From positions 81,597-145,596 of the forward strand of contig NZ_BAVZ01000011.1 in the NCBI RefSeq assembly GCF_000576305.1: a stretch of 64,000 nt of DNA. Direction: 5' to 3'. This DNA is from Paenibacillus pini JCM 16418 (lineage in GTDB: Bacteria; Bacillota; Bacilli; Paenibacillales; Paenibacillaceae). Positions 56,633 to 64,000 of this stretch are shown in pieces. Positions within the stretch are counted from its first letter, which is position 1, and every line of letters begins with the position of its first letter. Made by a program: the position numbers and the translations under genes. The notes below the pieces were generated by a model. The model searched no databases. It saw only the letters and a list, made by a program, of their open reading frames with translations, and was not told the DNA's origin.

Positions 56633-59600
56633 ATGGGAGTTTTGGAAAGTACTAGCCAGTCATTTTATTCTGGTGTTCAGCGAGGCAAAAAGGAAGAGTA
56701 CATCTATCTAACGGCATCTGATTTGATTCTAAAACAGGATTATTTTACGGATGCAACAGCTCACTATTGGATTCAAGCAGATACCATTCAGCTGGCTGGA
56801 TCGTTAAGTTTGCCAGGTCGTAATTTAACGATTAATGCGAGAGTAATAACTTCAGACGGAGATCTATCTATAAGTACTTCAGGAAAACCCGTCCCTGCGG
56901 ACAAAGACTTCTCACGAGAGCCTAAGGCGGACTCAGGTATTCAAGCGATTGTTAGTGGCGATCGTGGCGGAGATGGCATGGATGGTCAAAGTGGTGGAAA
57001 TGGGATGTCCGGTGGGCATATCGTACTTGCGGCGGAACGTTTTATTCTGAAAGGAGAATTGAGACTATCAGCAAATGGTAGCAATGGAGGTCGTGGCCAA
57101 GATGGCGGAGACGGCATGGATGGTCGGAAGGGTGATGATGGAAGAAATGGAGAGACCCATATTATCTGGCCAAATGAACATGCAACAAAGGGTAGCGATG
57201 GAGGCAGTGGAGGTAATGGCGGAGATGCTGGCAAATCAGGAAATGGTGGAGACGCGGGACATATCTTTATTGGCTATGTAGTTCCGAGCGACGAGCATAG
57301 AATAACGTTGGAAACTCAAGCTGGCATCGCAGGGGCGCCAACCTTACCCGGAAAAGCAGGCGCTGGAACCTCTGGAGGCATAGGCGGCTTACAGCTAGAG
57401 GTGGTCTCGGTTGGGAGCCGATCTACCGTTACCAAACGCAGTATGACGAAGAGAGCCGCTAGCGGAAAGGATGGCATAGACGGTAAGGTTGGGCTCAGTG
57501 CTACTATAGCTGTTGACGGTAACCCTGCCCATTCTACGATTGTACAGATTTCATATGAACAATTTTATGGAACAAAAATTCTCAACTCCGAACTGTACAA
57601 AAATTTCACTCCGATTGATTTGGAATCGGCTTTGAGTGCCTCACTTGAACGTCAGACATTGACTTTACATAAGGCAGGACTAGCATATTTGTCAGGGAGT
57701 GTGGAGCAACTCGAAGATGCTGCAGATTTATTGACTTGGATACAGCAGACAACACCGGATGAGACTTGGTTTGACGAGATAACAGATCAGAGTACTATTT
57801 CGAGATTCCAAAGCGATATGCTGGATGCATCCATTCAGTGGATAGCACTTCGCAATAAAGCTATAATCCTCATTTCACAGTTGGGACAAGGGATAGACTA
57901 TTTTGGTCATCCTTGGAACTGGGTGCCACTCATGCCGCTAGACAAGTATCAAAATCTAGGTATTAACTTAATTAACGCTGCTCAACAAGCGGAGACATTA
58001 TATCATAATTATGTTATCGCAGAAAACGATCAACGAGGTCGATTGAAGGTATTAAACGACGCTATTTGCGTTCAAGTCAATCGGATCAACGATGTAAAAG
58101 AACAATGGCAAAGTTCGATTAACGAGCGGGAACGCTTGAAATTGGAAGCAGATAAGCTTTATGAAGGTATTCTTTCCAAAGAGAGATCCCTTCAAAAAGT
58201 AGCAGAAGAGTTTGTGGAAGCTCTGCGTAGTAAACTGGCTATGGATACTCTAAAAGCCACTTTTGATTTGATAGTGAACGGAGTAGCATTGGTCACAAAT
58301 GTTACACCTGCCCTCACCGCACTAAAGACAGGAGGAGCGATAGCCTCTGCTGTGAGTAACTACTGGAATACAGGCAAAACGATAGTAATTGATGATAAGT
58401 ATAAAAACAAAAAGACGGCTGCAAATGAAAAAAAGAAGAAGGAAGAGGAACTTTCCAAATCCATTAAAAATGTGACAACAGTAGCTTCCTCTGGTCTAGC
58501 GATTATAAAGGATGGAATTGAAATTTATAATCTCATCGACCAAATGAAAGTGGCACGTGATTCCTTTGGATGTTCTTCGTCCATGCTTGCGATGTCACGT
58601 GAGCAGTTCGAAGAGATGTTGCGACCCGTTTACGATCAAATGCCGAAGGATAAGGTAGAGGGATATCGTAAGGCCTTTACTCAGTATCTCGACGTCGTCG
58701 AAGAATATCAGCGCAAAAAACAGTCGGTGATAGCTAGACATCTTGAGGAAGCCAAATTATTAGCGGAGATGGAACAGCGCCGTGCAGATCAAGAACGAAT
58801 CAAGCAGGCCATGGGGAATGATATGGATGCTGGACTGCCACTGTTCCATACGTATATTTTTGATCTATATAACAGCTTGAAACTGGCGTTAACCGATTTT
58901 CTGTATCAAGAATATCAAGCATATCGTTATATGGTCCTGAGCCAAGAACTCTTCCCATTTGTTCAAGATCGTCATGTTGCCGAGCTCAGCCGCATCCATG
59001 CCGACATGACCGTTAAATTGAAGAACGCACTAAACGGGTCAGAGAACCCAGTGCAGCCATTCAAGAACGTGACTTTCATTTTCAATGAAGACTCCTTCCC
59101 TGAACAATTTGAAACGCTTCGTGAACACGGAACGGCTTTTTTCCCTTTAACATTGGAGAACAAGCTCATTCGGGAAAAAATTGCTGGTAAGGCTCACATG
59201 ATGGTCAGTGACTGCCACATTCATTTACCGGGCGCTCGACATACGGCAGGAAGTATTCACATTGAATATACTCATTCAGGACATTCAACCTTCCTTGATC
59301 CGTATGGAAAACGATATGACTTTATCCATAACAAGAGCCATGGTTTCTATGAATATGATGTAACTCTAGAACAAAATACAGCAGTTAATATAGAATTGAA
59401 AGAGAAAATTGCCAATGAGTCTGGTGGAGCTGTAGGGGATGGCAGTAGCCGAATTATGCCAGGATTGTTGTCTGTATGGTCGATAGAAGTACCTTTAGAA
59501 GATAGAAATGGATACACTCTAAACGAAGGTGTCGATCTAAGTCAGGTAAACAAGATCATAATGACCTTACAGGGTAAGGCAGAGGCTTATGCAGCTAATG

Positions 59601-59734
59601 CCCCTGTCAAAAAATTTACGTCCCTTGCAACGAAAAGGTCTATTTCCGAAACGTTTGCTGATCATGAGATGTTTAGTCTGCCGGACAATGGAACGGATGT
59701 TGTACAAACAGATACAATTGTTATTGAGCTGTAA
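56633..59734 (+). CDS. Large Gly-rich protein with Tc-toxin TcA-like C-terminal (TcB-binding-type) domain
   Basis: A 1033-residue protein without a signal peptide. Residues 1-105 look like a beta-solenoid (WIQADTIQLAGSLSLPGRNL). Residues 109-129 and 149-210 are collagen-like Gly/Asp-rich repeats (GGDGMDGRKGDDGRNG). Residues 300-450 are helical with YFGHPWNWVPLMPLDKY. Coiled coils flank a hydrophobic stretch near 540-575 (LIVNGVALVTNVTPALTALK). From about 835 to 1033, FPLTLENKLIREKI, VSDCHIHLPG, YTHSGHSTFLDPYGKRYDF and LSVWSIEVPLED resemble the C-terminal TcB-binding domain of Tc-toxin A subunits. A canonical Tc pore or B/C partner is not seen nearby. It converges on three tail-collar genes. 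The Tc relation is by motif reading and needs a profile search. Confidence 0.6.
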   Translation: MGVLESTSQSFYSGVQRGKKEEYIYLTASDLILKQDYFTDATAHYWIQADTIQLAGSLSLPGRNLTINARVITSDGDLSISTSGKPVPADKDFSREPKADSGIQAIVSGDRGGDGMDGQSGGNGMSGGHIVLAAERFILKGELRLSANGSNGGRGQDGGDGMDGRKGDDGRNGETHIIWPNEHATKGSDGGSGGNGGDAGKSGNGGDAGHIFIGYVVPSDEHRITLETQAGIAGAPTLPGKAGAGTSGGIGGLQLEVVSVGSRSTVTKRSMTKRAASGKDGIDGKVGLSATIAVDGNPAHSTIVQISYEQFYGTKILNSELYKNFTPIDLESALSASLERQTLTLHKAGLAYLSGSVEQLEDAADLLTWIQQTTPDETWFDEITDQSTISRFQSDMLDASIQWIALRNKAIILISQLGQGIDYFGHPWNWVPLMPLDKYQNLGINLINAAQQAETLYHNYVIAENDQRGRLKVLNDAICVQVNRINDVKEQWQSSINERERLKLEADKLYEGILSKERSLQKVAEEFVEALRSKLAMDTLKATFDLIVNGVALVTNVTPALTALKTGGAIASAVSNYWNTGKTIVIDDKYKNKKTAANEKKKKEEELSKSIKNVTTVASSGLAIIKDGIEIYNLIDQMKVARDSFGCSSSMLAMSREQFEEMLRPVYDQMPKDKVEGYRKAFTQYLDVVEEYQRKKQSVIARHLEEAKLLAEMEQRRADQERIKQAMGNDMDAGLPLFHTYIFDLYNSLKLALTDFLYQEYQAYRYMVLSQELFPFVQDRHVAELSRIHADMTVKLKNALNGSENPVQPFKNVTFIFNEDSFPEQFETLREHGTAFFPLTLENKLIREKIAGKAHMMVSDCHIHLPGARHTAGSIHIEYTHSGHSTFLDPYGKRYDFIHNKSHGFYEYDVTLEQNTAVNIELKEKIANESGGAVGDGSSRIMPGLLSVWSIEVPLEDRNGYTLNEGVDLSQVNKIIMTLQGKAEAYAANAPVKKFTSLATKRSISETFADHEMFSLPDNGTDVVQTDTIVIEL

Positions 59735-59790
59735 ACCCGTATGTATGATGATTCATAATGTTGGAGAGGTACATACAATCTCTAAAAATT

Positions 59791-59838
59791 AGAACACAAA
59801 GAGGCTGTACTCCATGGAGTACAGCCTCTTTGTGTTCT
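59791..59838. terminator. Perfect 48-bp palindrome, bidirectional terminator
   Basis: The two 24-nt halves are exact reverse complements with CCATGG at the centre, beginning AGAACACAAAGAGG. It lies between the large protein gene and the convergent tail-collar genes. The stem is unusually long for a terminator, and there is no clear T run beyond CTCTTTGTGTTCT. Confidence 0.7.
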
Positions 59839-59850
59839 AGCATTTGTAGT

Positions 59851-60387
59851 TTAGCTTTTCATAGGGTATTCCCCACTAAGGCATATGATAAAATTTTGAG
59901 CAATGAATGGCTGCATATTATTATGAGCCTGAGAACCCCCAGTTACATTGAGAGCAATAGGGGACATTTCAACATTGGCGGTCGCATCATACATATTCTG
60001 TGCCGGCGTAAAATCATCCAAGGGAGGATTTTGCGCCCACACGTTCTGGGTGGGTGTATTTGCAGAACCTGAACCATCGATCGCTTGAGGATTGTGAGAA
60101 TGGTTAGGAATCTGGCTTGTTAATAGTGTAACCGACGGTTCTCCAACTTTTTCGGCAAACGTTCGAGATGTTAGGCCATCACCGCTACCTTGATTCATAC
60201 AAGCACTACCCATTAAATTAGGTAAAGCAAAGGTTGTTCTACCGTCACCACCGTATTGATTGCCGAGGATAGTAAACAACACCTGGTTTTGCTGAATAGA
60301 CAAAAGCTGCCCATTACAAAATGCCCAGTCTTTGGGGGCGTAATTTCCTGCAAAAATTCGTATTTCTCCGGTATATGCATCTGCCAT
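59851..60387 (-). CDS. Phage tail collar domain protein (MdpB-like), copy 1
   Basis: A 178-residue protein with the tail-collar fold of the 'microcystin-dependent protein' family. GEIRIFAGNYAPKDWAFCNG, ILGNQYGGDGRTTFALPNLM and the closing ALNVTGGSQAHNNMQPFIAQ are the three conserved blocks. It is the last of three tandem paralogues on the minus strand, 14 nt after the second. These domains come from tail-fibre or tip proteins, yet no other phage structural genes are near. Function unknown; a surface or injected particle component is possible. Confidence 0.88.
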   Translation of the reverse strand: MADAYTGEIRIFAGNYAPKDWAFCNGQLLSIQQNQVLFTILGNQYGGDGRTTFALPNLMGSACMNQGSGDGLTSRTFAEKVGEPSVTLLTSQIPNHSHNPQAIDGSGSANTPTQNVWAQNPPLDDFTPAQNMYDATANVEMSPIALNVTGGSQAHNNMQPFIAQNFIICLSGEYPMKS

Positions 60388-60401
60388 GTTATAGCCTCCT
60401 A

Positions 60402-60899
60402 TTAGCTCCTACTTGGATATATTCCCTGAACCGCTATTGCGTAGTTAAGAGCCAAGTAGGGTTGCATGTTATTGTGAGCTTGTCCTTCACCGACAACTTT
60501 GATTGCATTGGTACTCATAGGTGAGAGTGTAGCTCCTTGATCATACGCATTATCTATTTTTGCCCACACATTGTTTTTAGGTGATGGATCACTTGCCACA
60601 TTGGATGACCCTAAAAGTTGATGCGTATGTTGAGGTATTTCATTTACAGTTAGGCTATGCGCCGCCTCACCTTGTTTAGTGCCGAGTGGGATTGTCGAGC
60701 TGAAGTGTATCGGAACACGTCCGCGATAGTCTGGAAGTGCGAACGTTGTTCGTCCATCACCGCCGTACACAGTACCTAATAGTGAAAATAATGCAGTGTT
60801 CGTGCTGATCGGTAGAATTTGCCCTTCACAGAACAGCCACCCCTTTGGAGCATAATGAATAGGAAATAGACGAATTTCACCCAAAAATGGCTCAGACAC
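60402..60899 (-). CDS. Phage tail collar domain protein (MdpB-like), copy 2
   Basis: The 165-residue middle paralogue. GEIRLFPIHYAPKGWLFCEG, LLGTVYGGDGRTTFALPDYR and VVGEGQAHNNMQPYLALNYA mark the same three blocks as its neighbours; the segment between blocks 2 and 3 differs most (HQLLGSSNVASDPSPKNNVW), suggesting variable surface loops. It is 33 nt downstream of the third copy and preceded by GGAGG. Part of one transcript with copies 1 and 3 by spacing. Confidence 0.88.
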   Translation of the reverse strand: MSEPFLGEIRLFPIHYAPKGWLFCEGQILPISTNTALFSLLGTVYGGDGRTTFALPDYRGRVPIHFSSTIPLGTKQGEAAHSLTVNEIPQHTHQLLGSSNVASDPSPKNNVWAKIDNAYDQGATLSPMSTNAIKVVGEGQAHNNMQPYLALNYAIAVQGIYPSRS

Positions 60900-60932
60900 A
60901 CAATGACCTCCTTAATTAATAATTCAATAATT

Positions 60933-61445
60933 TCATGGTTGTGACGGAAAGATTCCATACAGAGAAATAATAAATGAAATGGCAGTGGTAGGCATCATGT
61001 TGTCATGTGGTTGGTTTTCACCCACTGAAGATAGTGCATGATCATTCATATCCACTAAGGACTTACCATTAGGATCAATGTAACTCGAGTACAGAGAATC
61101 AGACCACAAGGAGTTTTCCGGACTATCGTTCTGACCATTTGACGCACAGGCATTGAGAACATGCGTATGTGGGGCCAATTGTGCTGTTGTAAGCGTAGCC
61201 GTCTCGGTTCCTTGTTTGCTTCCAAGCACAATATTTTGATTTGGAAATGGATGAACAGCTACTCTTCCTCGAAGATCGGGTAGATTAAATGTTTGCTGTC
61301 CGTCACCACCGTAAGTTGTACCCAGTAATACGTACAGTATTTCATTCTCATTAATACTCATGGTTTGACCATTGCAAAGAGCCCAACCTTGCGGAGCATA
61401 GTTTCCAGCAAACATACGAATTTCACCTACATATGACTCGCTCAT
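60933..61445 (-). CDS. Phage tail collar domain protein (MdpB-like), copy 3
   Basis: The 170-residue first-transcribed paralogue. GEIRMFAGNYAPQGWALCNG, LLGTTYGGDGQQTFNLPDLR and SVGENQPHDNMMPTTAISFI are its conserved blocks, with two extra Cys/Asn features in the variable part (HVLNACASNGQNDSPENSLW). It starts after AAGAGGTG, 38 nt below the GNAT gene. Tandem triplication with divergence suggests a hetero-oligomeric assembly instead of simple redundancy. Confidence 0.88.
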   Translation of the reverse strand: MSESYVGEIRMFAGNYAPQGWALCNGQTMSINENEILYVLLGTTYGGDGQQTFNLPDLRGRVAVHPFPNQNIVLGSKQGTETATLTTAQLAPHTHVLNACASNGQNDSPENSLWSDSLYSSYIDPNGKSLVDMNDHALSSVGENQPHDNMMPTTAISFIISLYGIFPSQP

Positions 61446-61483
61446 TCTTTTTCACCTCTTAAAATTATATATGGGAGAGCTTA

Positions 61484-61956
61484 TTACTTTATAAGTAGTG
61501 AGCTCCATTCCATTTGTACATGTAGTCCGTTATGTTGCTTGTGTTGAAATCCTAAGCGTTCATAAAGTCGAAGTGAAGGATTGTCGTGAAGCACACTTAA
61601 ATAAATCGTCTTGGAAGTGATGGCTGCTTCCGTTTGCAGTTTTAATATGAACGAGGTACCTATCCCTTGATTTCGATAAGCAGGCAGCAATGACAGATCG
61701 ACCAAAGTTAAATCAATGTCACTTCGATTCAATCGAGCTTGTCCGACCTTATGGACCGCTTGATTCAGAATAAGATGCTCCGCTCTAGGATATTGTTGAA
61801 GATAGGATTGCTGTTGGGCAGTCCATTGTAGCTTTAAAAAAGAATGAATCATCTCTTCATCCATCCCCAAGACCGTACTTCTTCCCAACGCGTACTCACA
61901 TATAGTTCATACAGAAAAGGCAAATCATTTTTTTCGACAGGATACGTATAAAACAT
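61484..61956 (-). CDS. GNAT family N-acetyltransferase, frameshifted, heading the tail-collar operon
   Basis: A GNAT of about 157 residues. The N-terminal frame (MFYTYPVEKNDLPFLYELYV) stops early. Adding one G at 61861-61862 joins SWGWDEEMIHSFLKLQWTAQ and leads into the rest. The acetyl-CoA loop is LLPAYRNQGIGTSFILKLQ, and YLSVLHDNPSLRLYERLGFQ is the conserved C-terminal block. The first gene of the minus-strand run, it probably shares a transcript with the three collar proteins. It might modify the collar proteins, but that is speculation. The start follows AAAGGAG. Confidence 0.85.
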
Positions 61957-62010
61957 AGAATCTCCTTTAAGGCAATTAGGACAAAATTACTAGATTTTGT
62001 ATCTGACTTC

Positions 62011-62039
62011 ATAGTAAAATCATATCAGACATATGTCCA
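62011..62039 (-). promoter_or_regulatory. Possible promoter of the GNAT-tail-collar operon
   Basis: On the minus strand TGGACA (62039-62034), a 17-nt spacer and TACTAT (62016-62011) precede the GNAT start by 55 nt. The rest of the 307-nt divergent gap is AT-rich. It also holds a TGTATTAATACA palindrome (62140-62151) and a 20-codon Cys-rich frame with a good ribosome site (62171-62233). Confidence 0.35.
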
Positions 62040-62263
62040 GAAATTTTATACATTTGAGAGAAAATAATCCTACACGATCTATATTGCCATGTTGTTTGAC
62101 TTTTTTCTACTAATTTCGCAGAACAAATATGTCGATTACTGTATTAATACAATTACTAAGGGAGTGATGAATGGAAGGTTGTAGGCAAAGCGAATGTCAT
62201 ACTGCAATAATCATATGTTCTTCATTTTGGTAGAAAAGTAGAATCGTTAGAAAGAGGGATCTT

Positions 62264-64000
62264 ATGCATTTTAAAAAGGTAATGAGAGTGGTACTTGCTT
62301 TTGCAGTTTTTCTCACTTCAATGGGACTTGGAGTGCGAGTAACACCCGTTGAAGCAGCAACAGGCATTTGGAAAACAGTCAATCTTGAATTCGGCTCTGC
62401 CGGCTTCTATAGAACGGATTACGGAAACGATGTTCCAGGCGGACGCTGGGTAATGGTAACAAGTGCAGGCGATCCTGCCGTTTCAACGGATGGAGATACC
62501 TGGACGAGAGGGGAACAAAATCAAAATATTGCATGTCAGGCTAGAAGTATAGTCTACACTGGAAGCTTATGGGTTATGGGTTGTACTACTGGTGATATTT
62601 TTACCATGTCATCTGGCGCTGACCCGCTCATTGCTGCAAATTGGATTAAGCATGGGAAAGCACCGAATGCCTCCGCCATGACTAATATTGCACATGATGG
62701 AAACGGGACAATCGTGGTAACTGGAGACGTTGGCAAGGATGGTGCCATTCTTACATCAACAAATGGAGGTACAAGTTTTGAAAATGCTTCACTCTCTGAA
62801 AAAACGGCGATGTATGGCGTAACTTATGCGAATGGTAAATTTTACGCTGTAGGAAAGACCTTTTCTCCAGATGTATCTAAGGTTTATGTCTCAGTAGATG
62901 GCAGCAAGTGGGATCAGGTCGCAGGAGCTACCCCTCAAAAAGACTTAAGGGGGATCGCTTACGGAAACGGTAAGTTAGTGGCTGCAGGCTTTACCGGTTA
63001 TATCTATGTTTCTGCCGATGGTACAAATTGGTCAGTGGCCAGTGCTCCAACTCCGAGCATTGATTTCGCAGCGATTACTTATGGAGTAGGAAAGTTTTAT
63101 GCAGTAGGCAAAAGTGAGACCATCATCTCTTCTGTAGATGGCGTAACCTGGGAAACAGAAACGACTACTGGTGGTAGTACCAAAGCATTTGTTAATGTAG
63201 TAGCTGATCATAATCGAGCATTTGCATTTGCTCAGGGATTGTTCAAATCAGGCTCTGTTAGTTCACCAATCCCAGAATCTACTCCAATTGCAAACTTTGC
63301 AGAGACAGCTAAAACAAGTACGACAGCAAGCTTCAATTGGAGCGCCTTATCAGATGCCACGAATGTAATCATTGAGCAGTCTCCCAAAGGAGCCAACACG
63401 TGGACCAATTCAACAACAGCTCCGATCGCTACCAACGCGACCAGCGCAATTGTTACAGGACTAAGTCCAGCAACGGAATATGACTTCCGACTTAGCGTCA
63501 CAGGCGGTAGCCATGCAGGAACGTCCAATGTAGTAACCGTGAAGACAACTACAGTTCCGGTTACGGACTTTGCGAGCACAGGAAAAACGAGCGATACCGC
63601 GAGTTTTAGTTGGAGTTTAGTGAATGGTGCTGCTGGAATAATTATTCAACAGTCTCCAAAAGGAGCCAACACGTGGACTAATTCAACAACAGCTCCGATT
63701 GCTAGCAACGCCTCTAGCGCAATTGTTACAGGACTAAGTCCAGCAACGGAGTATGACTTCCGTCTTGTGGTCACAGGCGGTAGTAATGCAGGAACGTCCA
63801 ATGTTGAGAGTGTGAAGACAAACTCAGTTCCGGTTACGGACTTTGCGAGCACAGGAAAAACGAGCGATACCGCGAGTTTTAGCTGGAGTTCAGTGAATGG
63901 AGCTGCTGGAATACTTATTCAACAGTCTCCAAAAGGAGCCAACACGTGGACTAATTCAACAACAGCTCCGATTGCTACCAAGGCCTCTAGCGCAATTGTT
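62264..64000 (+). CDS. Secreted beta-propeller protein with FnIII repeats (C-terminus outside window)
   Basis: A secreted protein of at least 579 residues. A signal peptide (about 1-31, ending VEA) is followed by a domain of about 300 residues. That domain has repeated Asp-box-like strands (YVSVDGSKWDQ, YVSADGTNWSVA, SSVDGVTWETE) alternating with GVTYANGKFYAVGK-like strands, typical of sialidase/BNR-type propellers. From about residue 340, 91-residue FnIII domains follow in tandem, the later copies nearly identical at DNA level, and continue past the edge. The ATG follows AAAGAGGG. Such proteins often carry SLH or polysaccharide-binding ends; the true C-terminus is unseen. Role probably cell surface or extracellular. 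Confidence 0.85.
   Translation, partial: MHFKKVMRVVLAFAVFLTSMGLGVRVTPVEAATGIWKTVNLEFGSAGFYRTDYGNDVPGGRWVMVTSAGDPAVSTDGDTWTRGEQNQNIACQARSIVYTGSLWVMGCTTGDIFTMSSGADPLIAANWIKHGKAPNASAMTNIAHDGNGTIVVTGDVGKDGAILTSTNGGTSFENASLSEKTAMYGVTYANGKFYAVGKTFSPDVSKVYVSVDGSKWDQVAGATPQKDLRGIAYGNGKLVAAGFTGYIYVSADGTNWSVASAPTPSIDFAAITYGVGKFYAVGKSETIISSVDGVTWETETTTGGSTKAFVNVVADHNRAFAFAQGLFKSGSVSSPIPESTPIANFAETAKTSTTASFNWSALSDATNVIIEQSPKGANTWTNSTTAPIATNATSAIVTGLSPATEYDFRLSVTGGSHAGTSNVVTVKTTTVPVTDFASTGKTSDTASFSWSLVNGAAGIIIQQSPKGANTWTNSTTAPIASNASSAIVTGLSPATEYDFRLVVTGGSNAGTSNVESVKTNSVPVTDFASTGKTSDTASFSWSSVNGAAGILIQQSPKGANTWTNSTTAPIATKASSAIV
63281..64000 (+). repeat. Tandem 273-bp FnIII-coding repeats
   Basis: Units begin at 63281, 63554 and 63827, exactly 273 nt (91 codons) apart; the third is cut by the window end. 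Units two and three share long identical stretches, such as GTTCCGGTTACGGACTTTGC. The first is more diverged at its start but shares the AAAGGAGCCAACACGTGG segment. Confidence 0.85.

Noticed and set aside
56986..57234. Pro-rich minus-strand frame inside the large Gly-rich gene
   Set aside because: It is the mirror of Gly-codon repeats (GGN read as NCC), a typical antisense artefact.
59851..61445. Prophage or tailocin
   Set aside because: Only collar-domain genes are present; no tube, sheath, baseplate, terminase, holin, lysin or integrase was found around them.
63281..64000. CRISPR-like or satellite repeats
   Set aside because: The 273-bp period is an exact number of codons in an open frame and encodes FnIII domains.

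Overview
The window looks like chromosome from a low-GC, spore-forming Firmicute, most probably Paenibacillus. Reasons: a gerA-type spore-germinant receptor operon with a sigma-G-like promoter, strong AGGAGG-type ribosome binding sites, TTG/GTG starts, chitin-degrading enzymes with CBM5/12 and FnIII modules, a sbn-like siderophore locus, and PTS trehalose genes under TreR. No rRNA, tRNA, CRISPR array, intact insertion sequence or integrase was seen. The genus is an inference from gene content, not from a marker gene. LAYOUT. 1-3.9 kb (minus): germinant receptor operon in the order A - C - small membrane protein - B, B running off the left edge. 4.0-6.7 kb: unknown small protein plus nitroreductase behind a large palindromic operator, then malate:quinone oxidoreductase. 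7.1-17.8 kb: a polymer-degradation neighbourhood with a lytic chitin monooxygenase, GH18 chitinase, phosphodiester-glycosidase-like protein, two alpha/beta hydrolases, and a tight three-gene operon (zinc-dehydrogenase-like, GH3 NagZ, papain/C39-like protein). 19.8-35.1 kb: an NRPS-independent siderophore locus matching much of staphyloferrin B synthesis (SbnA, SbnB, SbnH, three IucA/IucC synthetases, MFS exporter) with Fur boxes, followed by a binding protein, two FecCD permeases and an AraC-SBP fusion regulator. 35.3-38.8 kb: P450, manganese catalase, NAD-dependent epimerase. 39.2-46.4 kb: multicopper oxidase with its own histidine kinase and response regulator, then an arsenic operon (ArsR, Cys-rich flavoprotein, ArsB). 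46.7-52.7 kb: trehalose operon and an MFS transporter. 52.9-56.3 kb: WYL regulator divergent from a GyrI-like protein and an unknown protein, then a zinc alcohol dehydrogenase. 56.6-64 kb: a 1033-residue protein with a Tc-toxin-like C-terminus facing three tandem phage-tail-collar proteins and a GNAT, then a secreted propeller/FnIII-repeat protein running off the right edge. INTEGRITY. Nine genes carry at least eleven single-base frameshifts, almost all at short homopolymers, and the lengths restore to whole codons when each is corrected. This suggests residual sequencing error more than real gene decay, so I annotate each as one frameshifted gene. The most promising little-described unit is the Tc-like/tail-collar cluster at 56.6-62 kb.
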